From contig NC_008255.1 of the NCBI RefSeq assembly GCF_000014145.1, forward strand, positions 1,117,501 through 1,181,500: a DNA stretch of 64,000 nucleotides, given 5' to 3'. Each line of letters starts with the position of its first letter. Position 1 is the stretch's first letter. This stretch comes from Cytophaga hutchinsonii ATCC 33406. Its GTDB lineage: Bacteria; Bacteroidota; Bacteroidia; Cytophagales; Cytophagaceae. Below the pieces are notes generated by a model. It was not told the DNA's origin, did no database searches, and saw only the letters and a list, made by a program, of their open reading frames with translations. Below are positions 27,212 through 36,247 of the stretch, piece by piece. The translations under genes and the position numbers were made by a program.

Positions 27212-27444
27212 AGTGGATAACTTCAGCGCTAATTTGTGTGTATAAACGTTAGATGTTATGGATAAACTGTTGGTTTTAGGTGAACAAGCATGTGAATAAC
27301 TGAAAGATGAATGTTTTTCGCTTTAAAAGCTGTCTTTAAAATGAATGGTATTGTGGATAATGTGTGGGATAAAAGGTTGAAAACTGGTTTATATATGTGT
27401 GAATTGATGTATGGTTGTGTGGGTAAAGCACTAAAATAGATTTG
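27212..27444. other. Cluster of DnaA boxes, candidate replication origin
   Basis: Three perfect DnaA boxes (TGTGTATAA 27237-27245, TGTGAATAA 27291-27299, TGTGGATAA 27352-27360) and two with one mismatch (27212-27220, 27257-27265) lie in one orientation within 150 bases. The intergenic region (27016-27552, 537 bases) is non-coding, and its right side is A+T-rich (27480-27550), as an unwinding element would be. I see no dnaA gene here, but Bacteroidota origins are often away from dnaA. Function as oriC is inference from the box cluster. Confidence 0.7.
27414..27444 (+). promoter_or_regulatory. Bacteroidota-type promoter of the dienelactone hydrolase gene
   Basis: GTTG at 27414-27417, 19 bases, TAGATTTG at 27437-27444, matching TAnnTTTG. 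Transcription would start near 27451, leaving a 5' leader of about 100 bases before the ATG at 27553. It directly borders the DnaA-box cluster. Confidence 0.6.
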
Positions 27445-27552
27445 TAGATTTTAATCGGATGAATCGAATTCGTGAACGAGGTAAGAGTATGTTTTTAATA
27501 GATTCATTTTTCTGTATATTAATTAACGATTCAATACTTAAATCACTCAATC

Positions 27553-28410
27553 ATGAAAAAAATAATTACACTGCTGTTTTCGATTATGGCTATACAACCA
27601 CTTGTACAGGCCCAACAGCAAGCGAGTTGCTGTGCTGTTTCAAAAACAAGTCATACGGGCATGTCTGTATTCAGTTCAGACGCTGCTTTCCGCAGATCGC
27701 ATAAATCACCAAAAGCATTTACCTATACGGATGCCAAAGGAAGTATGATCCAGTTTGATGCTCCTGATGGAAAGAAGGCCAATGCCTATATGGTAAAAGC
27801 TTCATCGCCCAGTACCAAATATGTGTTCCTGATCCACGAATGGTGGGGCCTGAACGATTACATTAAAAAAGATGCAGATAAATTATATGCGGACCTGGGC
27901 GGTAACGTAAACATCATGGCGCTCGATCTATACGATGGTAAAGTAACAGCCAACCGCGACTCCGCCGCGGCCTACATGGGTGCTGCAAGTGCTACACGCA
28001 TCGGGTCTATTTTAAATGGTGCATTTATGTTTGCAGGTGATAAAGCAGAAATTATATCCATGGGCTGGTGCTTTGGCGGCGGCTGGGCGCTGCAGTCCTC
28101 TATTCTTGCGGGCAATAAGAGCAAAGGCACCATCATGTATTACGGCATGACGGAAAAAGATCCGGTGAAACTGGCCGGACTGAAAGGTGATGTGCTTGGG
28201 ATCTTTGGTTCAAAAGATAAGTGGATCAACCCGGAGATGGTTGCTGCATTTGATAAAGACCTGACTGCTGCCGGGAAAAAACATACAATAAAAAGTTTTG
28301 ACGCGGATCACGCATTCGCCAATCCAAGCAATCCGCAATTTAACAAAGCGTATACCGAAGAAGCGTGGGGCATGAGTGTGGCGTTTATTAAAAAGGCGTT
28401 TGGTTTGTAA
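27553..28410 (+). CDS. Dienelactone hydrolase family protein, exported
   Basis: A 285-residue alpha/beta hydrolase with a signal peptide (MKKIITLLFSIMAIQPLVQAQ). The catalytic Cys lies in MGWCFGGGWAL (near residue 176), with Asp in GIFGSKDKWINP and His in FDADHAFANP completing a dienelactone-hydrolase-type triad. A second Cys pair (SCCAVS) follows the signal peptide. It is probably periplasmic. Substrate unknown. Confidence 0.87.
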   Translation: MKKIITLLFSIMAIQPLVQAQQQASCCAVSKTSHTGMSVFSSDAAFRRSHKSPKAFTYTDAKGSMIQFDAPDGKKANAYMVKASSPSTKYVFLIHEWWGLNDYIKKDADKLYADLGGNVNIMALDLYDGKVTANRDSAAAYMGAASATRIGSILNGAFMFAGDKAEIISMGWCFGGGWALQSSILAGNKSKGTIMYYGMTEKDPVKLAGLKGDVLGIFGSKDKWINPEMVAAFDKDLTAAGKKHTIKSFDADHAFANPSNPQFNKAYTEEAWGMSVAFIKKAFGL

Positions 28411-28418
28411 TTATGAAT

Positions 28419-28480
28419 GCAGTCAAAGACTGCGGAATGATTGACACCAGTCCACGCTGCGCTAAGACTGGCGACAGATA
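28419..28480. repeat. Dispersed repeat with GCAGTCAAAGACTGC
   Basis: GCAGTCAAAGACTGC and the following GACACCAGTC...AGACTGGCG are shared with the region after gcvP (55446-55490). Both are palindrome-rich and lie just 3' of a gene, before a strong terminator. They look like a REP-like extragenic element. Confidence 0.6.
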
Positions 28481-28572
28481 GGGCTCATAAATGTGACGGC
28501 AATGAAACGCGCCCCATTTAAAGAAAGGTTACGCTTCATTGCTGTTTGGCTTTAGCCAACGGTTATAAATAA

Positions 28573-28603
28573 AAAAGCTCCGGGGGTAAACTCCGGAGCT
28601 TTT
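28573..28603. terminator. Bidirectional intrinsic terminator
   Basis: An 11-bp stem AAAAGCTCCGG with CCGGAGCTTTT and a 9-base loop, between the convergent hydrolase and phosphoglucomutase genes, with A and T tracts that allow it to act both ways. Confidence 0.9.
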
Positions 28604-28643
28604 CATTTATTTCGCCGCGGCGAATCATGATTTATAATTATGA

Positions 28644-30404
28644 TTACGCCAATTTCAAATCACTAATAAGCGTCTGAATCTTCGTATCTAATTTTTTATC
28701 TACCGCTGCGAATTCTGCTCTTGATGCCAACGGTTCGTTAACACTGAAATAGAATTTGATCTTCGGTTCTGTACCGGATGGGCGCGCAGATACTAATGTG
28801 CCGTCTGCCGTTTTGAACTGTAATACATTTTCCTGCGGCAATTCAATTTTCTTTGTAGTACCGTTGATAATGTTTGTTGCAAGCTGACTATCGTAATCGA
28901 ACATCCATTCAACCGGAGAACCGCTTAATGTTTTAGGAGGCGTAGCACGAAGCTCTTTCATCATGGTCTGGATTTCTTCCGCGCCGGATTTGCCTTTTTT
29001 TGTCAGGGAGATGAGGTGTTCTTTGTAGAAGCCATATTCCACGTACATATCCAGCAGCATGTCGTATAAGGATTTGCCCTGATCTTTCGCATACGCAACC
29101 ATTTCAGCAATGAACGCACATGATGCGATCGCATCTTTATCGCGTACGCTGTCGCCAATCAGGTACCCGTAGCTCTCTTCGCCACCGGCAATGAATTGTT
29201 CCTTGCCTTCAAGCTCTTTTATTTTAGCGGCAATGTATTTGAAACCGGTTAAGGTATTGTAATACTTCACGCCAAATTTGTTCGCGATCTTTTCGATCAG
29301 ATCCGTTGTTACAATGGTCTTAACAATGAATTCTTTTCCGGTGATTTTATTCGCATTCTTCCAGGCCTGCAGCATATACAGGATCAGTAAACTACCTGTC
29401 TGGTTACCGTTTAACAACTGGAATTCATTCTTATCATTTTTAATGGCAATGCCTACGCGATCCGCATCCGGATCGGTTGCCATTACAAGGTCTGCGTTCC
29501 ATTCGGTTGCCTGTTTCACAGCTAAGCTTAAAGCATCTTTTTCTTCCGGGTTTGGATATACTACGGTAGGGAAGTTGCCATCCGGAACAGCCTGTTCCTG
29601 CACTACGCGTACATTTTCAAAACCAAAACGTTTTAAAATCTCAGGAACCAGCACAATGCCTGTACCGTGGATGGGTGTATAAACGATTTTCATGTCCTTC
29701 TGACGTTTGATGGCGTCAGGTGAAACAGTAAGCTTTACAATTTCATTCAGATAAGCATTATCAACTTCTTCACCGATCTCTGTAATCAATGATTGGTCCG
29801 CATTAAAGTTTACATCGTCGATGCTGGAGATCTTCTGAACTTCTGTTATAATGTTTTTATCGTGCGGAGCAATTACCTGTGCCCCATCGTTCCAATAGGC
29901 TTTGTAACCATTATATTCTTTCGGGTTGTGTGAAGCGGTAAGCACTACACCTGTCTGGCAACCGAAATGACGGATAGCGAACGAAAGTTCCGGTGTAGAA
30001 CGCAGTGCTTTAAAGAAATATACCTGAATGCCGTTTGCTGCAAAAACTTCTGCCGTAGTACGGGCAAAAAAGTCTGAATTGTTTCTGCTGTCGTGTGCGA
30101 TGGCTGCTTTTAACGGTTGGCCGGGAAAATTCTTTTTTAAGTAATTACACAAACCTTGTGTTGCAGCCCCTATCGTATATTTGTTCATTCTGTTTGAACC
30201 AACACCCATAAGGCCTCGCAAACCACCTGTACCAAATTCAAGATCTTTATAGAAACATTCAATCAATTCGTCTTCTTTGCCCGCATCTACTAAAGATTGA
30301 ATTTCTTTTTTTGTATCTGCATCATAACTGCCGCTCAGCCATGTCTGGATTTTTTTCTTGGTTGCAACGTCTGCTTTTGGCAATTGTGTACTGATTTCGC
30401 TCAT
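28644..30404 (-). CDS. Phosphoglucomutase/phosphomannomutase (PgcA type)
   Basis: About 586 residues from ATG at 30404 (MSEISTQLPKADVATKKKIQ); the frame opens 37 codons earlier in hydrophobic non-protein-like sequence. The phosphoserine loop is TASHNPKEYNGYK, the metal loop DPDADRVG, the sugar loop GGEESYG and the phosphate-binding loop RPSGTEPKIKFY. It interconverts sugar-6- and sugar-1-phosphates (glucose and possibly mannose) in the cytoplasm. Length and motifs fit the long PgcA-type enzymes of Bacteroidota. It is a single-gene unit, convergent with the hydrolase. Confidence 0.93.
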   Translation of the reverse strand: MSEISTQLPKADVATKKKIQTWLSGSYDADTKKEIQSLVDAGKEDELIECFYKDLEFGTGGLRGLMGVGSNRMNKYTIGAATQGLCNYLKKNFPGQPLKAAIAHDSRNNSDFFARTTAEVFAANGIQVYFFKALRSTPELSFAIRHFGCQTGVVLTASHNPKEYNGYKAYWNDGAQVIAPHDKNIITEVQKISSIDDVNFNADQSLITEIGEEVDNAYLNEIVKLTVSPDAIKRQKDMKIVYTPIHGTGIVLVPEILKRFGFENVRVVQEQAVPDGNFPTVVYPNPEEKDALSLAVKQATEWNADLVMATDPDADRVGIAIKNDKNEFQLLNGNQTGSLLILYMLQAWKNANKITGKEFIVKTIVTTDLIEKIANKFGVKYYNTLTGFKYIAAKIKELEGKEQFIAGGEESYGYLIGDSVRDKDAIASCAFIAEMVAYAKDQGKSLYDMLLDMYVEYGFYKEHLISLTKKGKSGAEEIQTMMKELRATPPKTLSGSPVEWMFDYDSQLATNIINGTTKKIELPQENVLQFKTADGTLVSARPSGTEPKIKFYFSVNEPLASRAEFAAVDKKLDTKIQTLISDLKLA

Positions 30405-30574
30405 AACAATAAAATAAATAATAAATGGTACTAAAACTTCTACAATATAAATCGAATTATTATACGGTATTATTAAAATAACGTTTTTAGCGGACTTTTG
30501 AAAAAAAAAATCCACAAGGTTTCAAAAAAAGCAGGGATTCCCTTACCTTGGGACAAATTCTACACGCGATACCA

Positions 30575-31000
30575 ATGGATTTAAAACAATTAAATAAAGA
30601 TTTAGAAGCTATTGTTCTTAAAAAGAACGAATTGAATGCACTTACTTACGATCATAAAGATTATGATGATGTGGAGGAAGAATTGCACGATATGGAAGAC
30701 GATTTTCTGGATGCATATGGCGATGAACTGGAAGAAGTTCTTGATCAGGTGCATGTAAAAATTGATGCTGATAATGATGTATTGCTTCCGATCGCTTATG
30801 TAGGGGCATATTACAAACCGGTATCAAAAAATGCCGATGGAAGTCAGCTGTTTGAAATTGCAGCCGACCAGGGCGTATTGGTTGAAAGCGGAAAATTTAA
30901 AAATACAGATACCCGATTGATCTTTTTGCCGAATCCGGTACGGTTGATTTTAACAACAGGTAAAGATAAAAAAGTTGTAGTATGGGGAGAAGGTCAGTAA
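30575..31000 (+). CDS. Acidic hypothetical protein
   Basis: About 141 residues from ATG at 30575 (MDLKQLNKDL). The first half is an acidic helical region (EEELHDMEDDFLDAYGDELEEVL), the second half a small beta-rich domain ending in KKVVVWGEGQ. I do not recognise a family. A near-consensus promoter (TTTC, 20 bases, TACCTTGG) lies just upstream, and a terminator follows at 31024-31059, so it is a monocistronic unit. Confidence 0.7.
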   Translation: MDLKQLNKDLEAIVLKKNELNALTYDHKDYDDVEEELHDMEDDFLDAYGDELEEVLDQVHVKIDADNDVLLPIAYVGAYYKPVSKNADGSQLFEIAADQGVLVESGKFKNTDTRLIFLPNPVRLILTTGKDKKVVVWGEGQ

Positions 31001-31023
31001 CCCACCTGCTGTAACATGTTTAA

Positions 31024-31059
31024 AAGCCCTGCGAAAAAATTCCGCAGGGCTTACTTTTT
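31024..31059 (+). terminator. Intrinsic terminator
   Basis: A 10-bp stem (AAGCCCTGCG with CGCAGGGCTT) around a 9-base A/T-rich loop, followed by ACTTTTT. It ends the acidic hypothetical gene. Confidence 0.9.
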
Positions 31060-31065
31060 GCCGGG

Positions 31066-31410
31066 TCATGAGATTGGTTCTTCGTTTGACATACCCCATT
31101 GAAATCTTTCGGCGTGCTTTTTTCTGAATTCCGTAGACAGTTGTAGTTGTTGTCCCTGTCGTTCTGAGAATAATTTTTCCCAACATATCTCCCCTTCAAA
31201 TTTCTCTATAAATGCTTCTGAAAGTATTTGGCACGAACTTATTAGCTGCCAGATTACTTTATCTGCGTGTTTTTCTATAAATGTTTCTGAAAGTATTTGA
31301 TAAGAACTTATTGAAGGCCAGTATACTTTATTTTCGTGCTCTTCTATAAAAGCTTCCGTTAAGCCAGTTGAACGACTTTTTGCAATCCAATCAATTTCTA
31401 TTTTTTTCAT
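31066..31410 (-). CDS. Small protein of four degenerate FIEKH-type repeats
   Basis: A 114-residue protein built from about 23-residue repeats with the pattern (T/S)EAFIEKHxxKVxWxxISSxQILS. Copies start near residues 18, 41, 64 and 92; the last two are more diverged. Such motifs occur in repeat proteins of unknown function in bacteria and large viruses, but I cannot assign one. No signal peptide. It lies convergent to the acidic hypothetical gene. Confidence 0.6.
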   Translation of the reverse strand: MKKIEIDWIAKSRSTGLTEAFIEEHENKVYWPSISSYQILSETFIEKHADKVIWQLISSCQILSEAFIEKFEGEICWEKLFSERQGQQLQLSTEFRKKHAERFQWGMSNEEPIS

Positions 31411-31717
31411 ATTTAACTTTTTTGTTTTGCTGCTTCAGAATACTTTTCTGATCAGGTATAAAAAAATATAATTTTTCAGGCTGACATTATCAAACCATAT
31501 CTTCAAAAAAATATCTTAAATAATCGTTTTAAGGGTTGCCCTGGTAATAAAACGCTTTTAATCGGAAAAAAAGTTATTTTTTTTAATTCCGGATACAACA
31601 AAATTCATTTACGGTGTATAATATATGTGTTTGGTCAGGTGGCGGTGCACAGTCAACAGGTCGGACACAAATAGTAAAAAATAACAGATTATAAATGATG
31701 AAAAAAAACAAACGAAT
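31411..31717. other. Intergenic region without a recognised gene
   Basis: This 307-base stretch is A+T-rich. I see no RNA gene, terminator or repeat in it. A promoter for the gene at 31718 is likely here (GGTGTATAATATATG at about 31614), but none matches the TTTG-TAnnTTTG pattern well. Confidence 0.5.
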
Positions 31718-31993
31718 GTGATTACATGCTTTGAAGCCTGGACATCAATGATTGACCCAACAAATGGTATTGAGGATATTTATTTTCTATACCGTTCCGT
31801 TAATGAAATAACTGAATACGGAGGCATTCAAACAAAAACAAATGGAACAAAGTGGTTTGTCAGGTGCGATTATATTCATGATGATGTATTGATGCTTGCA
31901 TCAAAAAAGGCGTATAATGCTTTCCTTAAACTTTTAAACAGAAATTTTGGCAGGGAAGGTATGGGGGTAATAGCGACGTACGAGAGTGAATAA
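31718..31993 (+). CDS. Hypothetical protein with GTG start
   Basis: A 91-residue open frame starting at a GTG (31718). No ATG is available in frame upstream; a stop lies at 31682. The product (MITCFEAWTSMIDPTNGIEDIYFLY...) is a small alpha/beta protein without recognised motif. A good terminator follows it immediately, which supports expression. Confidence 0.55.
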   Translation: MITCFEAWTSMIDPTNGIEDIYFLYRSVNEITEYGGIQTKTNGTKWFVRCDYIHDDVLMLASKKAYNAFLKLLNRNFGREGMGVIATYESE

Positions 31994-32026
31994 TAAAAAG
32001 AGGTACATCATGTACCTCTTTTTATT
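31992..32026. terminator. Bidirectional intrinsic terminator
   Basis: A 16-bp stem AATAAAAAGAGGTACA with its complement, and a 3-base loop. The stem overlaps the stop codon of the preceding gene and its A/T arms suit termination from both the GTG-start gene and trpS. Confidence 0.9.
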
Positions 32027-32080
32027 ATTATTGATTTTTTAAAATTAGATAGGTGTCCTTTTAAAGCTCTGAATTCAATG

Positions 32081-33049
32081 TCAGTAACCGACCTTCTCTT
32101 TTACGTCTGCATATACCTTACTTCCTATAGCCCAGGCTTTTTCGGCACCTGCTTTTAATTTCGCATCTATTTCGTGGGTGTTGTTCATATAGTAGTTAAA
32201 CAACTCACGCTGCCTGGCATATTTATTCCACAATACATCAAACAGCGCCTGTTTGGCGTGGCCGTAGCCAAAACCACCTGCCTCATATTTAGCACGTATG
32301 TCTGCGATCTGATCTTCATTGGCTACCAGCGCATAGATTTTATATACGTTACAGGTATCCGGATCTTTTGGTTCATCCAGGCCCTTGCTGTCTGTTACAA
32401 TTGTTTTTACAACTTTCAGCAATTCTTTTTCAGGAAGAAAAATATCAATGTAGTTGTTGTATGACTTACTCATTTTCTGTCCGTCGATACCCGGTATGGT
32501 CATGATGTTTTCATCCACTTTCACTTTTGGCAGTATAAATGTTTCACCGTACTGGTTATTAAATGCGGTGGCAATATCACGTGTAATTTCAAGGTGTTGG
32601 ATCTGATCTTTACCAACAGGAACAATATCTGCATTGTACATCAATATGTCAGCGGCCATCAATACCGGATACACAAACAGGCCTGCATTTACATCGGATA
32701 ATCTGTTTGATTTATCTTTGAAGGAGTGTGCGTTGGCCAGCATCGGATAGGGCGTGAAGCAGTTTAATATCCAGGTAAGCTCACACACCTGCGGAATATC
32801 GGATTGTTTGTAGAAGATGTGTTTATCTGTATCAAAACCAAATGCCAGCCAGGCAGCAGCAACCGCGTATGTGTTTTGCTTGCGCAATGCACCATCTTTT
32901 AAACTCGTTAATGTGTGCAGGTCAGCAATGAAAAATAATGATTCGTTGCCTGGTGTATTGGAAAGTTCAATAGCAGGTAAGATTGCACCTAATACATTTC
33001 CTAAATGAGGTCTGCCGCTGCTTTGTATGCCTGTTAATATTCTGGCCAT
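32081..33049 (-). CDS. trpS: Tryptophanyl-tRNA synthetase
   Basis: A 322-residue class I aminoacyl-tRNA synthetase. The HIGH-type motif is PHLGNVLG (14-21) and the KMSKS loop GQKMSKSYNN (near residue 193). It charges tRNA-Trp in the cytoplasm. The family-typical GKDQIQHLE is present. A matching promoter lies 20-50 bases upstream on the minus strand. Length is normal. Confidence 0.96.
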   Translation of the reverse strand: MARILTGIQSSGRPHLGNVLGAILPAIELSNTPGNESLFFIADLHTLTSLKDGALRKQNTYAVAAAWLAFGFDTDKHIFYKQSDIPQVCELTWILNCFTPYPMLANAHSFKDKSNRLSDVNAGLFVYPVLMAADILMYNADIVPVGKDQIQHLEITRDIATAFNNQYGETFILPKVKVDENIMTIPGIDGQKMSKSYNNYIDIFLPEKELLKVVKTIVTDSKGLDEPKDPDTCNVYKIYALVANEDQIADIRAKYEAGGFGYGHAKQALFDVLWNKYARQRELFNYYMNNTHEIDAKLKAGAEKAWAIGSKVYADVKEKVGY

Positions 33050-33069
33050 GGTATGATTAAATTAGTTAA

Positions 33070-33101
33070 CAAAGGTATGCTTTTTGAGTATGAAGTACAA
33101 A
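33070..33101 (-). promoter_or_regulatory. Bacteroidota-type promoter of trpS
   Basis: On the minus strand TTTG (complement of 33098-33101), 20 bases, TACCTTTG (complement of 33070-33077). Transcription would start near 33063, 14 bases before the ATG. The -33 element lies inside an AGTACT repeat. Confidence 0.75.
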
Positions 33102-33224
33102 GTACAGAGTACTAAGTACTAAAATAATACGAATGCATATACTATTATTTTTAACACGGTAATAATAGACATCGTTTCATGCACACACTTAATACTTTGT
33201 ACTCTGTACTAAGTACTCAGTACC
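33098..33224. repeat. AGTACT word repeats between trpS and the DUF1573 gene
   Basis: GTACAGAGTACTAAGTACT (33102-33120) and TGTACTCTGTACTAAGTACT (33198-33217) face each other as an inverted pair about 80 bases apart. The same word occurs at 3756, 3853 and 7701. They could form a stem. Confidence 0.6.
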
Positions 33225-33235
33225 CAAACACTTCC

Positions 33236-33267
33236 CTTGGAAAGCCCGGCCTGGAATGTTATATTTG
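33236..33267 (+). promoter_or_regulatory. Bacteroidota-type promoter of the DUF1573 gene
   Basis: CTTG at 33236-33239, 20 bases, TATATTTG at 33260-33267. Transcription would start near 33274, a 12-base leader before ATG 33286. It rules out the longer frame start at 33256, which lies inside this promoter. Confidence 0.75.
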
Positions 33268-33285
33268 ACTATTAACGTTTACTTC

Positions 33286-34422
33286 ATGAAATTTATCAAT
33301 ACCATAACCGTACTTCTTTTCAGTCTGCTGGTTTCAATTTGTACGCATGCACAAAATCACAAAGAAATAGGGCATTTAGAATTTTCGGATACGCTCTATA
33401 ATTTTGGTCCTGTAAACGAATCACAAGGTGTATTGTCGCATAAGTTTTCATTTGTAAATCTTGGTCCGGAATATTTTGTGATCGAAGATGTTAATCCATC
33501 CTGCGGCTGCATTACACCGGATTATCCGACGGATACCATTCATGCAGGAGAAAAAGGTGAAGTTGTCATCTATGTAGATCTGGTGAATCACCCGGGCGTT
33601 TTTAAACAAAAAGTTGTCATAAAAGGAAATGCTTCCAAAGAGCCGATTAATTTATATGTAAGTGGTTATGTAACGCCTTCGCCCCAGCCGTTAGCGGATT
33701 GGGAACGTACGTCTTCCTTTAAATATAATACCATTTACCTGCAAAAGAACTACGCGAATTTTGGTGTGGTTTCAAATAAAAGCATTGTAAGTATGGAGAT
33801 ACCGGTATATAACTCGGGTACACAATCTGTAAATATACAACTGGATAAACTGAAACTTCCTTCGTATGCAAAAGTGAATTTGCTGCCGGTTAAAATTGAA
33901 TCGAACCAGCGTGGTGTACTGAAAATATTCTTTAATCCGAAAGAAGCCGGCATGCTGGGCTATTTTGCCGGGCAGGTGGAAGTAGTATTTCTTTCCGGTT
34001 CAACAGTTACAAAAGTTCCGGTAGTAGTAACGGCAACAATTAAAGAAGTATTTACTCCTGCAGAACAGGCTTCGGTTGTTGGTCCCAGAATACAACTGGA
34101 TAAAGGAGAAATTGATTTCGGAACGATAAAAACGGACGATAAACACACACGCGATATCACTGTGGTGAACATTGGTAAAAGTGACCTGCTGTTAAATTCT
34201 ATACGCACGTCTTGTTCCTGTGTAGAAGCATTTGCAGATAAAACTATATTAAAGCCGGGGGCATCAACAGTAATTAAAGTTGTATTTGATACACAAGACC
34301 GTACCGGCGCAGAAAATAAGATTGTAAGTGTGTTTACCAACGATGCAGCCAATTCCATTGTTACCGTTAAGGTAAGGGCTGTTGTTACAGAAGATGTGCC
34401 TGCTCCTGCTGGCGGACAATAA
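33286..34422 (+). CDS. DUF1573 protein, exported
   Basis: About 378 residues from ATG 33286, which starts a signal peptide (MKFINTITVLLFSLLVSICTHAQ). Two DUF1573 immunoglobulin-like domains carry the family motifs DVNPSCGCITPDYP (about residues 70-83) and IRTSCSCVEAF (about 306-316). A third beta domain lies between. Such proteins are periplasmic or cell-surface in Bacteroidota; function unknown. It is expressed from its own promoter. Confidence 0.87.
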   Translation: MKFINTITVLLFSLLVSICTHAQNHKEIGHLEFSDTLYNFGPVNESQGVLSHKFSFVNLGPEYFVIEDVNPSCGCITPDYPTDTIHAGEKGEVVIYVDLVNHPGVFKQKVVIKGNASKEPINLYVSGYVTPSPQPLADWERTSSFKYNTIYLQKNYANFGVVSNKSIVSMEIPVYNSGTQSVNIQLDKLKLPSYAKVNLLPVKIESNQRGVLKIFFNPKEAGMLGYFAGQVEVVFLSGSTVTKVPVVVTATIKEVFTPAEQASVVGPRIQLDKGEIDFGTIKTDDKHTRDITVVNIGKSDLLLNSIRTSCSCVEAFADKTILKPGASTVIKVVFDTQDRTGAENKIVSVFTNDAANSIVTVKVRAVVTEDVPAPAGGQ

Positions 34423-34615
34423 TACCCATTGCAGGTGCCTGGAATTTACGGTATAATTAAACCCATTTTTTAATTTAACGTAAGAGGAGAGTAGTATAAC
34501 TAAAAGCAACATAATTACAACAAGAATTATTATGTCTGTTTTATTCGTTCTGTTGATATTTGTTAAAGGAACGTTTTAAACAAAAGTTATTTATTTCAAT
34601 TAAATCAGCAGAGTT

Positions 34616-36247
34616 TTGAATTACTACCAACAACGCGCAGCACTTTTAGAGCATGCCACTCAGGTTGAATACGGTCTTATCGTTATCGGAGGCGGGGTAA
34701 CAGGCTGTGGTATCGCATTGGATGCACAGTCCAGAGGCATTCCAACCTTATTGATTGAGATGCATGATATTGCTTCGGGTACATCTTCACGTTCTACCAA
34801 ACTGATCCATGGCGGACTTCGCTACCTGAAGCAGCTGGAATTCGGATTGGTAAAAGAGACGGGTAGAGAGCGCGCTGTTGTACATCACCTGGCACCGCAT
34901 ATCACTATTCCTGAACCTATGTTATTGCCAATTATCAAAGGCGGTTCTATGCCTAAATGGATGGCTTCAATGGGTACATTAATCTACGATTTTTTAGCTG
35001 GTGTTAAGAAAAGCGAGCGCAGGAAAGTACTCAATAAAGCAGATACACTTGCTGCAGAGCCCTTATTATCGGGTTTAAATGTTACCGGCGGTATACGCTA
35101 CTATGAATACCGGACCGATGATGCCCGTTTGACTATGGCGCTTGCATGTACCGCAAAAGCGCAGGGTACAACGGTATTGACCTATACAAAAGTAGTGAAA
35201 CTGATGTACCAGGCAGGAGAGATCATTGGTGTAAAAGTAATTGACCGTTTTACAGATAAAGAATATATTTTAAAATCGGAAGAAGTGATCAATGCTGCCG
35301 GCCCCTGGGTCGACAGCATTGATGAGCAGGATGCGGATATCCGTAAAAATAAACTGGTACTTACAAAGGGCGTACACATTGTAGTGGATTTTAAAAAGTT
35401 TCCGATTCAGCAGGCCGTTTATTTTGATGTGGGAGACGGGCGTATGGTGTTTGCTATTCCAAGAGAAAAGAAAACGTACATCGGTACAACAGATACTAAA
35501 TACACCGGAGATTATAAAGAGCCGGGGATTGAAGAGGCAGATAAAACCTATTTGATCGGATGTATCCGGACAGCGTTTCCGGGTGTAACCTTGACGGTTG
35601 CTGATATAGAAAGTTATTGGTCGGGCTTACGTCCGCTGATCCGTCAGCGCGACAGTAAATCGCCTTCGGCTATTTCAAGAAAAGATGAAGTCTTTCAAAG
35701 CGCAACCGGTCTGTTAAGTATTGCCGGGGGGAAACTTACCGGCTATCGTAAAATGGCGGAACGTATTGTCGATATTGTTGCCGAACGCTTAAAACTTGCT
35801 TATGATATTGATACGTGCCAGACAGAGTTTCATTTATTAAGCGGCGGCGATATTGCTAAGCACGGCGGGCTAGACACATTTATTGCTGAGATGCTGCCTG
35901 TATTGAAAGCATTTGGTTTGGATACCAATACGGCAGCACGTATGATCCGCTTGTATGGAAGTAATATTCATTTGTATGAAGCCGAATTAAAACACATAGA
36001 TGAAAGGCTGGCTTCCATCAATCTTCCGGATTGGCAGAAAGCACAATTACAGTACACGATCAAACATGAGTTTGTTTGTAAACCTGCAGATTTTATTGTC
36101 CGCCGTACGGCAGACTTTTATTTCAGACGTGCTGAAGCCGAGCAGTATGCCTCGGAACTTATTAAAGCAATGCAGCTGCTGCTTGGCTGGACAGACCAGG
36201 AGTATGCGCTGTACAACGAAGAATGGCTGTTATTTCTCAAAAAATAA
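34616..36247 (+). CDS. glpD: Glycerol-3-phosphate dehydrogenase (FAD-dependent)
   Basis: A 543-residue FAD enzyme starting at a TTG codon (34616). The FAD-binding motif VIGGGVTGCGIALDAQSRG begins at residue 23, which matches the usual spacing from the start in GlpD, so the TTG start is credible and no better start exists. Further motifs: SRSTKLIHGGLRYL, TDARLTMAL, AAGPWVD. It oxidises glycerol-3-phosphate at the membrane and feeds electrons to the respiratory chain. The gene converges on the glycerophosphodiesterase gene, whose product makes its substrate, with 18 bases of overlap at their 3' ends. Confidence 0.94.
   Translation: MNYYQQRAALLEHATQVEYGLIVIGGGVTGCGIALDAQSRGIPTLLIEMHDIASGTSSRSTKLIHGGLRYLKQLEFGLVKETGRERAVVHHLAPHITIPEPMLLPIIKGGSMPKWMASMGTLIYDFLAGVKKSERRKVLNKADTLAAEPLLSGLNVTGGIRYYEYRTDDARLTMALACTAKAQGTTVLTYTKVVKLMYQAGEIIGVKVIDRFTDKEYILKSEEVINAAGPWVDSIDEQDADIRKNKLVLTKGVHIVVDFKKFPIQQAVYFDVGDGRMVFAIPREKKTYIGTTDTKYTGDYKEPGIEEADKTYLIGCIRTAFPGVTLTVADIESYWSGLRPLIRQRDSKSPSAISRKDEVFQSATGLLSIAGGKLTGYRKMAERIVDIVAERLKLAYDIDTCQTEFHLLSGGDIAKHGGLDTFIAEMLPVLKAFGLDTNTAARMIRLYGSNIHLYEAELKHIDERLASINLPDWQKAQLQYTIKHEFVCKPADFIVRRTADFYFRRAEAEQYASELIKAMQLLLGWTDQEYALYNEEWLLFLKK

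Noticed and set aside
33256-33285. Start of the DUF1573 gene at 33256
   Set aside because: This part lies inside a promoter (33236-33267), and a signal peptide starts exactly at 33286.
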